Shown one piece after another: positions 1 through 12,036 of a stretch of 64,000 bases of DNA. Location of the stretch: assembly GCA_001600095.1 (NCBI GenBank), contig BCIX01000007.1, positions 682,001 to 746,000 on the forward strand. The letters run 5' to 3'. Origin of the DNA: Bullera alba. Lineage: Eukaryota; Basidiomycota; Tremellomycetes; Tremellales; Bulleraceae. The notes beneath the pieces are model-generated. The model worked only from the letters and a program-made list of their open reading frames with translations, searched no databases and was not told where the DNA came from. The position numbers and the translations under genes were made by a program. Position 1 is the stretch's first letter. Each line of letters opens with the position of its first letter.

Positions 1-2400
1 TGGTGCGTGCTGCGCCCATCTAGCTTTCTCCTTCTCGGGGCGCTGAAGATGGAGCTATAGGAATGCGTACTGGATTTCACCTTCACCCACCTCGGCATAG
101 ATTCCTCGAGGATAGAACAGCCTATCGTCATGACGGAGAAATTGGCCAATCCTCTCTTCACTCGAGCCCGTACGTTTAGCACTACAGCTGGTCTGACCTC
201 ATCAAGGAATTGACAGCTGATTCTATATCTCGAATCTAGTCACTTCCGAGGTCATCTTCGAGCTGTATCAAGCTCCCAGTGTCACGTACGGGATAGACTC
301 GTTGTTCGCCTTTTCGAGGCAGAAAAAGACGGATGGATTGGCCATCAGTCTCGGTCATAATTCCAGCACGGTCATCCCCGTCGCCGACGGGAGGGGAATC
401 CTCAGTCGCGCCAAGAGGTCAGTGGCCTGATAGTCTTTTTGAAAGCTCGCTAATCTCGAATAGGATACCCTTTGGAGGTTCTCAAGCTTCCGAGCTGTTG
501 TTGAGACTGGCTCAGCTGAAATATCCTGGGTTCCCCACTAAAGTCAATGCGAACCAGGCCACGGTGAGCTAATTGTCAGCATACTGTCGTTGATTGAGCT
601 CACACGAAATAGTTCATGATGAGAGAGACTTGCTATTTCTCCTCGGACTATGAGTCAGAGTTGAGCTCACTGAACGATCCGGAAAGCCTGGCAAAGATGA
701 GCACAGTCGTCCAATTCCCCTTCACAGTCGCGGTGAGCAAAGACTCTCCATGATTCGCCAGGACGATGGCTGACACCCTGTAGGACACGGTGGAGAAGAG
801 CGAAGCAGAGTTGACTGCGGCCGCCGAGAGACGCAAAGAGCAGGGTAAACGGTTACAAGAGATGCAGGCGAAGCAGCGGGCAGAAAAGGTAGGTCCTCTG
901 TCCGTTCAATCGCCAAGACATGCTGATATCGTTCTTCTAGCTCGCGGTGAAGATGGTCGAATTGGAAGAGTACAAGTCGATCCAGGAACAAAAGCCAAAG
1001 ATGAAGAAGGCGGACTACCTCGCTGCCATCGTGGAATCCACGCCGTTTGACACTGAAGCCGAATTCGACTCGTGGATCAAGAAGACCGAGGCGGACATTC
1101 GGAAGAAACAGCGCAAGGACCTGGGCGAGGAGCCTGAAGTCGAGGAAGAGCCTTCGTTCCTACTGGTCGAGGTGCCTGATGCAGAGTTGAACGAGGAGGA
1201 TCTCAAGGAGAAACGCAGGCAGCGTTTGATGAAAGCCGGCTGGGACGCAAGGGTCAAGTTGAGGGAAGAGAAGCGCAAGGAAAAGGCCAGAGTAGTGAGT
1301 GCACAGTCCATCGAACGAGCGAAATCGTGCTGATGGCACTGAAGGATGAGGAGAAGAGACAGGAGGAATCGTTCAGGGCAACCAACCCCCAAGCGTGGTC
1401 GGCTCAATTGCGAGAAGAACAGGAATCGGTCATTCTGAGGATGCAAGAGCGCAAGAAGAAGAAGGCGCAGCTGGGAGACCGAAAGTCTCTGGCGGCGCAG
1501 AATCGGATGAAGTCGATCGCGGCGTTGGCCGCTGAGGAGAAGACTGGGAAGAAGAGGAAGAAGGGAGAGGGTGAGTGCAGCACTGCAGTGTACCACGCAT
1601 GCCGGTCGCTGATGGTTTGGTAGATGACGACGGCTTTGGACGGAATGACGACGATTGGGCTGTCTACCGAGAGATCGTAAGTCCCACAGGTTGACTCGCC
1701 CTTGACGTGTTAGCTGACACTGGTGTTAGGGCGGCGACGAAGAGTCAGACGCGGAGGAAGATGATCAGAATCAACTCGACTCGATCGAAAGTCGACTGCT
1801 TCAATTCGACCCGTCGTTCACAGAGAGCGATACACTTGAGGGCAAAGCGCGCGCAAAGAACGCTCTGATCAATGCCTTTGTCCGAGGCGGCTCAGAGGGG
1901 CGGTATGACCCGGAAGATGTGCGGCAGAATCATCAATTGCACCTGAACGTCGAGCGGATCAGGGTGCCCGAGACGTGGTTCCAGCCTGGGATGTTCGGCA
2001 TTGACAGCGCGGGCCTAGGCGAGGTCGCTGGATGGGTGCTCAACGGCTACGAGGAGGAGCAGCGGAGGCGCATGATGCAGGTCAGTCAAGTCGAGCGATA
2101 CGATGAGGGGGACACATGCTAATTGTGCGACAGTGCATCTACGTGACGGGAGGGTGTGCTTCGACACCGGGGTTGTTGAGCAAATTGCGAAATGTCCTCA
2201 CCCCGGTCTTACCCTTCCGCGCACCTCTCAAGATTGTCACCTCGCTCGATCCTCTCAAGCCGCAATGGGAGGCGTGGCGCGGCATGGCAGAGTGGAGTAC
2301 GACGGAAGAGGCCAAAGCGGCAAGGGTGACAAAGGCCGAGTATGAGGAGTTTGGGGCGGAGTGGCTCAAGGAGCATAGATGGGGGAATGGCAAGCCGTGA
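1..2400 (+). CDS. ARP5: Actin-related protein 5 (INO80 complex subunit), 3' part
   Basis: Nuclear actin-related protein, a subunit of the INO80 chromatin remodeller. The 5' end lies outside the window. Bases 3-60 read as an intron and coding resumes at 61. Spliced exons give an actin-fold segment (LANPLFTRA, then VTYGIDSLFAF and LAISLGHNSSTVIPV), followed by a long charged coiled-coil insertion rich in E/K/R (about 790-1580). The LLQFDPSFTESDT block (from 1797) is an Arp5 hallmark. The protein closes with an actin-like C-terminus (GMFGIDSAGLGE, YVTGG near 2140, PFRAPLKIV) and ends at the TGA at 2398-2400. About nine short introns (for example 549-612, 733-783, 1672-1729) keep one frame. The Arp5-type insertion distinguishes it from actin and other Arps. 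Recognition is by family memory; introns were assigned by eye. Confidence 0.88.
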
Positions 2401-3260
2401 GGCTGCGTGAGTTACAGTATGCATCGCATATGCAGTATTCCGACTCGTTCACTGCCGATCGGCTACGACCTGGCGGAATATAATCGTCTGTGAAGATGGC
2501 GCTCATATGAGGTGGACTGATGGAGGCGATCGACTGTTTTGCCACTGGGAATGACGACAACATGATCTCCGTTTGAGTGTCGTTCCCTGGCGGACGATGC
2601 AGTGCAAAGTTCTTCCCAGACCACTGTTCCCGCTGGGCGAACCACTGATCTCGAGAAGCTGGTAGAGCACCTGCCTTGAAGGCTTGAACAAGAACGGTAA
2701 CTGATTCGAGCGATTCCTTGGCATCAGCCATCAAAGAACAACCGACCGACGAAATCGCTCGCCTATCTCATTATGTACACCGGAGTATGACTATCTTGCC
2801 CACCTCTGCCCTAGCAGTAGTCCCACAGCCGCATAGTAGGAGTCTCAGATGATAGCAGCGGACTCAGGAGACCGACCACAGAGACGGTTGGTCACCTACG
2901 AGCCACGTGTCGCGCACGTGCCCCCCTGCCTCGGTCTCGGCCGATCGGATCGTCCCCGCCGGTGTCATCATCGTTGTGCGACTGCGTGTCATATGATGCT
3001 GCGTCTTTATACAGTATGGGAGCATGACGAGCTATGGTGGGGTGAGTGTCCTGCTCCGCGGTCTCTGAGCACATGCGTGTCAGGAGCCGCGTAAGCGCAG
3101 TCTTTCCCGGGCTGAGCAATGGCCGCAGCTCACCCATCGTGATTTGTGCGTCAGCGAATGGTGTCGTCAAAGGAACGTGCGGTCATGCAGCATAGCGTAT
3201 AACTAGCTCAAGATCGAGCAGTCTTCTTCTTCTTTCTCCTTCTACAACAAATCATCCAGG
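2401..3260. other. Intergenic region between ARP5 and the fasciclin gene
   Basis: No gene is well supported. A minus-strand frame from an ATG ending at 2731 down to 2366 reads as 121 plausible residues (starting MADAKESLES) but overlaps the ARP5 3' end and matches no family I know; it could be a small hypothetical gene. A TATAAA-like motif on the minus strand near 3005-3013 could serve it. On the plus strand, GTATAACT at 3197-3204 sits about 60 bp before the fasciclin start codon, followed by a pyrimidine-rich leader (about 3222-3245). Confidence 0.4.
3197..3204 (+). promoter_or_regulatory. TATA-like element upstream of the fasciclin gene
   Basis: GTATAACT lies 57-64 bp before the ATG at 3261, with a TC-rich stretch between them. 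The spacing is compatible with a core promoter, but the call rests on motif and position only. Confidence 0.3.
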
Positions 3261-5093
3261 ATGAGACTTATCCACCTACTTCCCCTGGTCCCCCTCGTGG
3301 CGGCAGCGCCGTCCAGACCTATTGGCGATACCGTGCCCGAGCTCGCTGTCGAAGAGTGGGCTTCGGTGCAGAGCGGCTTCTTTGGCTCGATCGCCAAATG
3401 GAACAAAGTTGCCGATTGGACGTGGGGCAAAGCGGAGCAAGTGATCGACAACCTCGAGCAAGAGTACGAGGGCGAGGGGTATGGCGATGGCGAGGAGGAG
3501 TTGACCATCTGGCAACAATTGAATGCCGATCCCAACTCGTTCTCAAAGCTCGTCAAGATCATCAAGGTGAGTGGTAGTATGGTTATCGAGCTTGCTCGAT
3601 GTCACCACCGTCCGATCCACATCTCATTGTCTTGCCATATACGTTGTGATGGACACCGCTGACACGACGCAGTTCGAGGAAAAGGCCATCAAGTACCTCG
3701 ACGACAAGGACTCCCAGATCACCTTCTTTGTGAGCTTGTCGGAGCTTGTCGGCCTCGAAGCAAGCTGACCTTTTCTGCTAGGCGCCCAACAACGACGCCT
3801 TGACCCCACCCAAGCACCACCACCACGGTGACGACCACGACGCTGCTCTCTTCGAGCTCGCCAAGAACCCGTCCCTCACTTCGATCTCGGCTCTGCTCGA
3901 CTCGCCAGCCTTTATCGCCGCGCTCGATGAGCGCCACGACCACGGCCATGGCCACCATGGCGATCACGGCGATCACGACCATGACGACAAGAAGAAGAAG
4001 GAGATCATCAAGTACATCATCGGCAAGGTGCTCCAGTATCACGGTCTGACCAAGGCCTACACCGCGCAAGAGATTGCCGAGAACAGCACCATCCCAACGG
4101 CCCTCAAGGCCGATGATGGCAGTTACGGTGGACTCCACAGGAGGATCAAGGTTGAGAAGCAGCTTCTCCCACCTGGTAAGCTTGTCCATCTCGTCAAAGC
4201 TTGGCGCTGACTGGTCGCAGCGGTCAAGCTCAACTTCTACGCCAAGGTGCTTACCAGCGACAAGAAGGCTCGAAACGGATACCTGCACACCCTTGACCAT
4301 CCACTGATCCCCCCCGGATCAATCTTCGAGTCTGCCTACCTCCTCCCAGACTTCTACTCTACTTTGACCTCTGCCGTCCAACACCTCCACGGTCAGCACT
4401 ACCTCGACTGGCAGTACGACCGAGAGCACAGCGAGCCTGGAAAGCCCAAGTTCCACGGAACCGGTCTCGCCACACTGTTCGCACCTACCAACGTCGCATT
4501 CGGTCTTCTGCCCCCCGAGCTCAAGTTCTACCTCTTCTCGCCTTTCGGATCGAGGGCTTTGAAGAAGATCATCGCGTACCACTACATCCCAGACACGCTG
4601 CTCTTGACCGAGCTCTTGGTAGACAACCGAAAGCACGATCACAAGCACCACGACAAGAGTGAGGTCAATGTCGAGTCTGTCCAGTTCTTCGACGAGCCCA
4701 CCTTCCACAAGGAGTTTGACATCCACCCAGCTCTGCCCAACTCGACCCTCCACATCGAGGTCGCAAAGGTCAAGGTCCTCCCAGTCGAGGGTGAGCCTCA
4801 TCCTCTCTAATTATTCCTTGGAAGTATGCTGATGAGTGTCAGGCGCTACCAAGTTCACCCTCAAGGTCAATGGCCAGAGCGCCATTGCCGTCGATGCACC
4901 AGCTCGAAACGGTGCCTTCCACGTGAGTCCCATTGCCCACGAATTCGCATGTGGCTGACCTGCTCGGTAGGCCATTGGCAAGTTGCTCGTCCCGCCTCAC
5001 CACCACCACGACGAGCACGGCGAGGATATCTCCTCCATCGACTCGTACGAGAACTGGGAGCAGTGGCTCCCAGCCTGGGCCAACGAGGCCTAG
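3261..5093 (+). CDS. Secreted fasciclin (FAS1) domain protein with His-rich insertions
   Basis: Predicted cell-surface or secreted protein of 509 residues. Residues 1-16 (MRLIHLLPLVPLVAAA) form a signal peptide. Six exons fit in frame: 3261-3566, 3673-3729, 3782-4175, 4221-4790, 4843-4922 and 4971-5093. Two FAS1-type blocks are visible. The first begins ITFFAPNNDAL. The second has the classic LFAPTNVAFGLLP followed by LKKIIAYHYIPDTLL, then a TLHIEVAKVKVL strand region and GAFHAIGKLLVPP. FAS1 domains usually mediate adhesion or protein binding. Unusual are His/Asp-rich runs (HHHHGDDHD; HDHGHGHHGDHGDHDHDD at about 3937-3990; HDHKHHDK; HHHHDEH near the C-terminus), which suggest metal binding. 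No GPI-like hydrophobic tail is seen at the C-terminus. Confidence 0.9.
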
Positions 5094-8000
5094 GAGGATG
5101 AGTGGATTGAGAAAAATCTGTATAATTGTGTATATAAGCGCTGAGGTGTTAAGTGTCAGTATCTGTAAGTAGTCAGAAGATAGCGAAGATGCACGTGTAG
5201 CTCGAGTACAGGGCTAACCTGCTGGTTCAATTAAACTACTGATCGCTCTCAGCACCGATCGCGCCCGCACAATCCGATTGGAAGTCAGCGCTCAGCAAGC
5301 GTTTCCTCACTCTCGATCCTGTGTTGAAAAGGTACGCCGTGGCGGAACCGACAGTGTGATGAACGCGGGATATGATGCCTGATCACAGGTCGGCGTCTCG
5401 AGGCACCGATCTGATCTCCAGGTCTAGTCTCTGCTGACTTGTCATCAATCGATCTGGGGTGGAGAGGTAGTTGCTGATCAATATTACTGCTGGACGACGG
5501 CTATTCGAGCGATCGTCGAGCCTAAACCCTGGAGCCGCCACGCTCTCTCGGTAGATACACAGTGGGGAGTTTCCAACAGGACCAAGCGGCGTCCGAGACT
5601 CCGAGCTTGTTCGGGTTAGAGCCCTTGACGTCAAGCATAAGCTCTGAGTGGAATGTGGCGGGGGCTGAGCATCGAGTGCAAGTCGTGCGATGGACATGGG
5701 CTGACGGGGACAAGCAGTCCTACAGTCCCCCCTCTGGATATGCACTTCTCCGTTGCAATTCCGGCGCAGCGTAGTATCCACCTACAGTAAGCTCTGCGTT
5801 GAGCTTTGCGTTCGCGAGCCCCTCAACGGCATACTGGGCGACTGGGCGACTCCGCTCATACCACGTCCTGCCTGCAGTTGCCTGCAGTTCGGCTATTTGT
5901 GAGTCGCTCCGTGTGCCAGCGTGTACCAGCTTGTACCTTCGAGCTCTTCGTCGCCCACATGCTCCGCCGATCGCAAGTACGACATGGGCGACGATCATCC
6001 GCTGGAATTTCGAGATTACGCACGATTCTGCAATTTGCGTACGAGTACTGCTCCTGCTCCTGCAGACTGCTCCAGCCTCCAAGTCAAACCCCAGTGATCA
6101 GCTGACCATGCCAGCTGCATATCACAGCATCTGGAGACAGCGCTGCAACTGCAACCGATGTCCAGGATGCAGCGCGTGTTCGGACAGGTTCGGACCTGTT
6201 CGGGCCTGTAAGTACTGATTCATCCGGCTGAGTCCCTACCAGTCCCTACCCCACAAGCACCCCACCCAGTTCCAAGACTTGCAGCAAGACAACGGGATGG
6301 CGCAGCAGAGCGCCATGGCGATTACGATTACTGCGCAATCGAGGCCACCTGCGCTTTGCCACACCTTGCTCATCCCGTCATCCGCCATTTCAGCGAGTTG
6401 CATAAGACGAGTCATTAGGCGGACCGGTGTTCCGGGGTCCTGTCTTGCCCAGCGTCGAGAGTGCTCGGCTCAATGTCGAGCCCTTCGAGAACAGGATGAA
6501 ATGCATAGTTACGCTGCTACCTGCGAGAGTCTGTGAGAGTCTGCGAGTCACTCGGTCTCGTCTTTGAAGGATTCAGCGAGACGAATACGGACGCTCTGCA
6601 GAGAGGCACGACACGAGTCGAGGTCCCAGGGTTCCCCGCCGAGAGCGAATCTTGGCACGAGGGGGTGAGGGGGGAATCACGTCACCCCCATCCCGGTAGG
6701 CAGCAGAGCCGAGCAGACCCCTGCAGACCCAAGGCAGTTTTCGAAGAAGCCTGCGGGGTTCTGGAAAAGTGCCTAGAAAGCTTATTGTCAGGGTTTAATT
6801 TTGCCCGATCCGAGCGGGAGAGTGCGTAATCGCGACGTCGAAAGGCGTCAGCTTTTTTGGCTGCAGCGCAATCGACACTACTGCAGCATGCTGGACAGTA
6901 GTGGTAGAGCTTGGTTGAGCTTGGTTGATGCAGCTGGAGCTGGAAATTACTACACCCGTGCACCGTACGTGATCGCCGAGCAATAGCAATAGCAATCGTA
7001 AAGCCGGCACCCAGCACCCGGAGCTGTCCGCCGGAAGAGCTGTCAGCAACACCAGGCAACAAGCTCGACGCTCGACAGCAGTCGACAGCCCACGCAGCCC
7101 AGTCGTGAGATCCAGTAGCCTGGACCACCTGCAAAGGCACCGAGAACACCCTCTGCGTCTGCCCGGACTGAAAAGAACGAGCTTGGGAGCACGTAGTCCA
7201 CCTGCTGGAATCGAAAGCAACCTTCAACATTGAATCGAACACTAGCCAATACTGCACGGCACGTCGCCACCCAACTCGAACACATTGATCGCCATCGCCA
7301 GCCATGGAGCATTAACGACAGACGGAGCGACAGTCGCAGAAGATATAGCGGCGATGATTCCTGATACGTTCAGCCGAGTTTCGATATTAGAAACGCAGTG
7401 ACCCGTGTGTGGATACCCTCCCCCTCCCTACCGACCGAACCCAACTCTACCCCGACACCCTAGAAGGATCCCTTGGCGCATAGACCATCCTGTTCAAGCT
7501 CGAGCGACCATTAAGCAGTAATACAGGACGAGCATACCTGGCAACGCCTGAAAACCAGGAGTTGAACAGAGTTGAACCTCGGTTCAGCGACAGACCCTAC
7601 GGATTGTCATTCCGACTGGCACATTGTCCACAATTCCACTTGTCTCAGAAAGGGAGTGAAGTGACTCCACCCCGCATCGACCCACTCAGCACGACGCCGC
7701 TTGCGCCGTGCCCCCTCGCTGCCCCACATCAACCACGGACTGATCAGCTGAGCTGAACAGAGCTGAACGATCAAAGTGAGTGAGTGATTCGTTGGGGGAC
7801 AGCTTAAAGGACCCGAGAGACGGACCTGTCATCGTGTCATCCTGTGTCATCCATTCGCGTCTGTGCCTATCTCATCTCATCTTCGCATTGTTCGTTTCTT
7901 CTCCCCGCTGATCATTGCCTTTGCCTTCCAGCTTCGACCCTCTTCGACCGTTCTTCTTCCCCCTTCTTAGGCTTCTTTGACCGCGCATCCTTTTGCAATC

Positions 8001-8741
8001 AGGTACACCGGCGATCAATCCGTCGTTGCGTATTGTTCTCCCGTTCACCCTTGTGAGTGCTCGTCCCCGTCGTCAAGAACGTTCTCTCCCCGGACCGCGG
8101 CCGATCCATCAGGTCATCAGAAGCTTCTCTCCCCCATCGTGATCGTGATCACGAGTTCCGGCGTGCTCTGGATGTATTTCGGCCTCGAGTCGACTTGATG
8201 ACTTCGGGCCTCGTTACATCAGTGGCTAGTCGGTCTGGTTCCACATCTTGAAACCTCCTCCCCGTCCCACCCCCTTGCTACAATCCCTGCATCGTCATGC
8301 GTTGTCACTAGCCAAGCGATAAAATTGTCATCAGTGAAAGGTATCGGGCTGACAAACGTTTCTCTATCTCTTGGTGAACCCCACTCGATCTACCTCCTCG
8401 ACCATCAACCCCACCTCTCACGCCCGGTCTGATCACCGTCGATCTACTCCTTCCCCACCGCATACAATGGCACACCTTTAGTCCACCTTTGTTCTCTCTC
8501 TCGCCGCTTAGAGTCCTTTCGCTTCGCTTCAGTCACCTCGGCAGCAAAGGGATCCGCCATCTTTCACGGACAGCTTAGTCGGGTTTTTCGGGCTGCAACA
8601 ACGTGTAGTCTGGTCATCACGCCATTGACCAGAGCGTACGTCTGCGCAGAGGACATAAGTCGTGAGTATAGTTGTCATCACCTCCCCTCTCTCATAGCGA
8701 TGCCCCGTCGCTAATCGACCCTCGACAGCTCACTCGCCAAC
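5094..8741. other. Long gene-poor region; distal part probably promoter and leader of the next gene
   Basis: No reading frame here looks like a real gene. The first about 100 bp (TATATAAG near 5134) look like the 3' end of the fasciclin gene. From 5800 to 7770 there are many immediate short duplications, such as the 10-bp unit doubled at 6231-6250, the CCTGCAGTT pair at 5871-5890, GTTGAACA pairs near 7561 and GAGCTGAAC pairs near 7748. From about 7830 to 8740 the sequence becomes strongly pyrimidine-rich, typical of a long fungal 5' leader. A GTGAGT at about 8662 and the CGACAG just before the ATG at 8742 could bound a 5' UTR intron. Confidence 0.5.
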
Positions 8742-11596
8742 ATGGACATGGATATGGACGTTGCGTGGTGTCTGACCTGCTCGAAGAGAACAGTGAGTGT
8801 CGAGCCATACGACGATGATTCAAGCTGACAAGTCGGTAGGACCACCCACGCAACCCATACTGCTCAGAGGCATGCAGAGGCCAAGATGTCACATCGTCGG
8901 ATCCCTCTTCCTCATCAGTCACCAACTCTGTGCCATTCACGTCGCCAGTACCCCCAGCTCTATTCGCCGCAACGCCCATCAAGGACAATGTCCGATCTGC
9001 AGCAGTGCCGGCCGACATGTCGCCGATCAAAAAGACATCCACGATCCCCGCCAGACCCCCTGTGACTCCACTCGCAGGTCCACCCCCGCCAGCATCGGTT
9101 TCCGCAGCAGCTGCGTCCTCGTCATCGAACCGACCGCAAGCGAGGGATAGACGAGCCTTCTCCTTTCCCGCAACTCAGGCAGTCGACCCCATCCCGTTCG
9201 ACATCAGCGCTAAGAGGAGAGCAAGGGAGAGTCAAGGGATCTTGCCCCCGTTCATCAGGAAGACCCAAGGGTTCAATTACAACAATACCCAGTCCCCAAA
9301 CCACCGCTCTCAGGATAGTGTCCCAACCTCAACATCAGGCGCAACGTCTGCCTCGTCGACCCTGCCCAACCACTCGTATAAGCCCTCGGGAACGCTCAAA
9401 GTGCCGATGTTGAATCGAGAGACAAAATCGACCGGAGGAGCCAATACGCCTTTCGACCCGGAATCAGTGTTCTGCTCGACATCCGAGTCTGAGACGGAGG
9501 ACCGGCTAGAACAAGCCGCTCATCCTTCACCATTACGACTCCTCGGTGTTGCCAGCACCACCACTCCAGACACCTCAACCGTGCCATCCTCTGCGGCGCT
9601 ATCGAGAAAGTCGACGAGCAAATCCGGCAAAGCTTTCACTTCAAGCAAGAAGGAGGCTGAGCGCCCATCGTCGTCGACGCTGAAAGCGCATCAGAGGCGG
9701 GACTTTGCCATGGCCCGAACCAACTCGCATTCACCGGTGGCCACGCTCATAGCGTCCTCGGCGTCGTCGAGGAGTCGAGAGGACATCATCTCGTGGGCCA
9801 AGGCGATCGAGCTGCGACCCTCTGGTAGCGCCTTTGGAGATGACAGTGCGAGTGACCATGAAGGTGCCGAGGAGGAGGACAGGGGGAGGTCGAGGACAAG
9901 AAGACCTTCTGCCGCTTTACCCGTTGCTTCACCCTCCCGACGAGGTAGCACCCTACCACCTACCATGGAAGAGGCGGACGAGACGGCCCACTCTGGCGGT
10001 GATACATACTCCACCACGCCAAAAGGTCGCATGGGATGGTCCGGGCTCGGTATTGGACCCATTGTCAAAGCTCTCACCAAGACCATCGCCCCGAGTCCTG
10101 CGCCAGCGAAGCGAACCATGTCCGACGAGACGATCCCCGTGGTCAACGCCGGTCTGGGCCTGCAGAGCGTGCTCGCTCCAGCGGAAGTCAGTCGGATCGC
10201 AGTGGTCTCCACTTCGGGCGGCATGTCGACCCCCGCGCCACCGCAGTCGACTCATGCGAACGACTCGGACATTCCACTGTACTTTGGAGGTGCTACGCCG
10301 ACATTGTCCACCGTGTCCTTTTCAGAGGTCGTCGATCCTTCGATCAACGGGACCCATGACGCCGTGGATATCGTCACCACCGACGACAACTTCTCCACCA
10401 CGTCATACAACCAGCGAAGAGCGCCACCGTCCTCGAGATCCCATGGCAAGGGAAAGCCCTCGGTGAACACCTCCTCCGTCTCTGGAAACAGGACGACCTC
10501 GACTCCCGGACCCAACAGACAGCCACCGCTGCCCCTCCGACCGATCGCATCTACCGCCACGGCAATATGGAATCTGTCGACATACCTCCGTTCCTTCTCC
10601 CCATTCTCCATTGCCTCGGTCATCCCGCCCTACGTCCCCTTTGCGGCGGCAGCCGCCGGTCTGGCCAAAGGTTCAGACACAACAGTGCAGAACTCGTCAA
10701 GTACTGGTCCGCAGCGTCAAGGTGTCGATGACCCCTCTACGCCGCCGGAACCGAGATCGCCGGATCTCGACCTTGAAACGGCTACAAACTCGCCCAACAG
10801 GCTCAAACACGGAGTGTCCTCTGTCGAAGCGCAGTCCTCTGCTCCGCTCCCCCTGGTCGCCAGCAAAGTCAATCTGTACCACGGCGAGGGGCAGGACGAG
10901 ACGCCCGAGACGGCTCAACAGACCATGGTGAGGAGTCTGCCAATGGACATTGTGCTGCCCTCGGCCTCGGGCTTCCAGGCCATCCAAGCCAACGAGGAGA
11001 GAGTGAGGGAGCGGGAAGCGAGAGAGTATCTCGAGCGTTCGCAAAGTCGTCATCGAAGCACCAGTCGATCGAGGCGGGTCGTCCAGAATAGCAATTGTTC
11101 AAGCTGGATCCCGAACGATAAACCGCATTACTATGGGCCATACGACAACTCGCTCGAAGGGGACTTTGACGACGGATACCCGCTTTATAGCAATACGTTG
11201 TACCTCTCCCGTCAACCCCAGGCAATTGCCCCTGCTTCGCAGGGTGCTTCGCAGGGTGCTTCGCAGGGTGCTTCGCAGGGTGCTTCGCAGGGGAAACGTC
11301 CCGAGCGCCCGGCCAGCTCTCGAAAGCGACAACCGAGCCACACTCACAAAATATCCTACGACGCCGACCACTCTGACGACGGGGACGACGAGGATCGAGG
11401 GCGAAGTCGCAGAGGCAAGGTGTTGCCAAGGGACAGTGCGGCATTGGTCGTCAATGAACAAACAGTCGCCAGGCCCGGCGTGCCCAGGAGATTGAGCGAG
11501 GGCGGGATGCAACTCCTCGGCCAGAGGTCAAAGTCCAAGAGCACGGACGTGGACGACGACGAGAGCAGGGGCAGGGGGAGGGGTAGAGCGAGGTGA
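8742..11596 (+). CDS. Ecl1-like zinc-motif protein with a long disordered tail
   Basis: Predicted 935-residue protein from exons 8742-8792 and 8840-11596, separated by a 47-nt intron. The spliced N-terminus reads CLTC, about twelve residues, then YCSEAC. This CxxC...YCSxxC arrangement is that of the small Ecl1 (extender of chronological lifespan) zinc-binding motif, which in yeasts is found in short stress and lifespan regulators. Splicing is needed to join the two halves, which supports the start at 8742. The rest is Ser/Pro/Thr/Arg-rich and largely unstructured, with several SRGRSRxR-like basic patches (the last at the extreme C-terminus) and a five-fold ASQG repeat. A single hydrophobic stretch lies near 10600-10660. 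It is much longer than classical Ecl1 proteins, so the shared motif does not prove shared function. The long upstream leader suggests regulated expression. Confidence 0.75.
11234..11291 (+). repeat. 12-bp coding minisatellite (five ASQG units)
   Basis: GCTTCGCAGGGT is repeated head to tail almost five times without mismatch until the last unit. It encodes consecutive Ala-Ser-Gln-Gly units inside the disordered tail of the Ecl1-like protein. The perfect identity suggests recent slippage, and the copy number probably varies between strains. Confidence 0.95.
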
Positions 11597-12036
11597 TTCC
11601 CCTAGGTCCACAACGCAACAAAAAGTACACTACATCACACGACATACACGCATTTCGCATTGTAACATTCCAGCATCCATCATACTTTAGCCGAGAACCA
11701 AAACGAAACATCATCAAAATAGTCGTAAAGACAGAACAGGAGTCGAGGTTGGACGGGGACGACACTTGACCGCTTGTGTACTCGAGCGCGAGGTTCGTTT
11801 CCGTTTGTTTGTACATAGTGATCAGGTTGTACACATGTATTGCTGAGCGTCAACCATGCGTTTGTGCCGTGCTTGAGACTGGAGTACGAGTACTCAGCGC
11901 AGCGCTCGTTTGCAGAAGTGATACATCCTGAAATATCTGATACAAAATGCTGGTATGATCGCCTGTGGTGGATGGAATCGTGATGGACCCTCTCACTCTC
12001 GCCATTGCCCTCCCTGCACCGTCCCTCCCCCGCTTG

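Noticed and set aside
2650..2725. tRNA-like stretch (GCTGGTAGAGCACCTGCC) on the plus strand
   Set aside because: Resembles a D-arm, but no acceptor stem, anticodon stem or GTTCRA T-loop can be paired around it.
2892..3170. Minus-strand 92-codon frame upstream of the fasciclin gene
   Set aside because: It contains a TATAAA-like core promoter motif and has no family resemblance; more likely promoter DNA.
9834..10466. Alternative plus-strand frame inside the Ecl1-like gene
   Set aside because: Arg/Pro-rich shadow of the real frame, which is open for over 900 codons.
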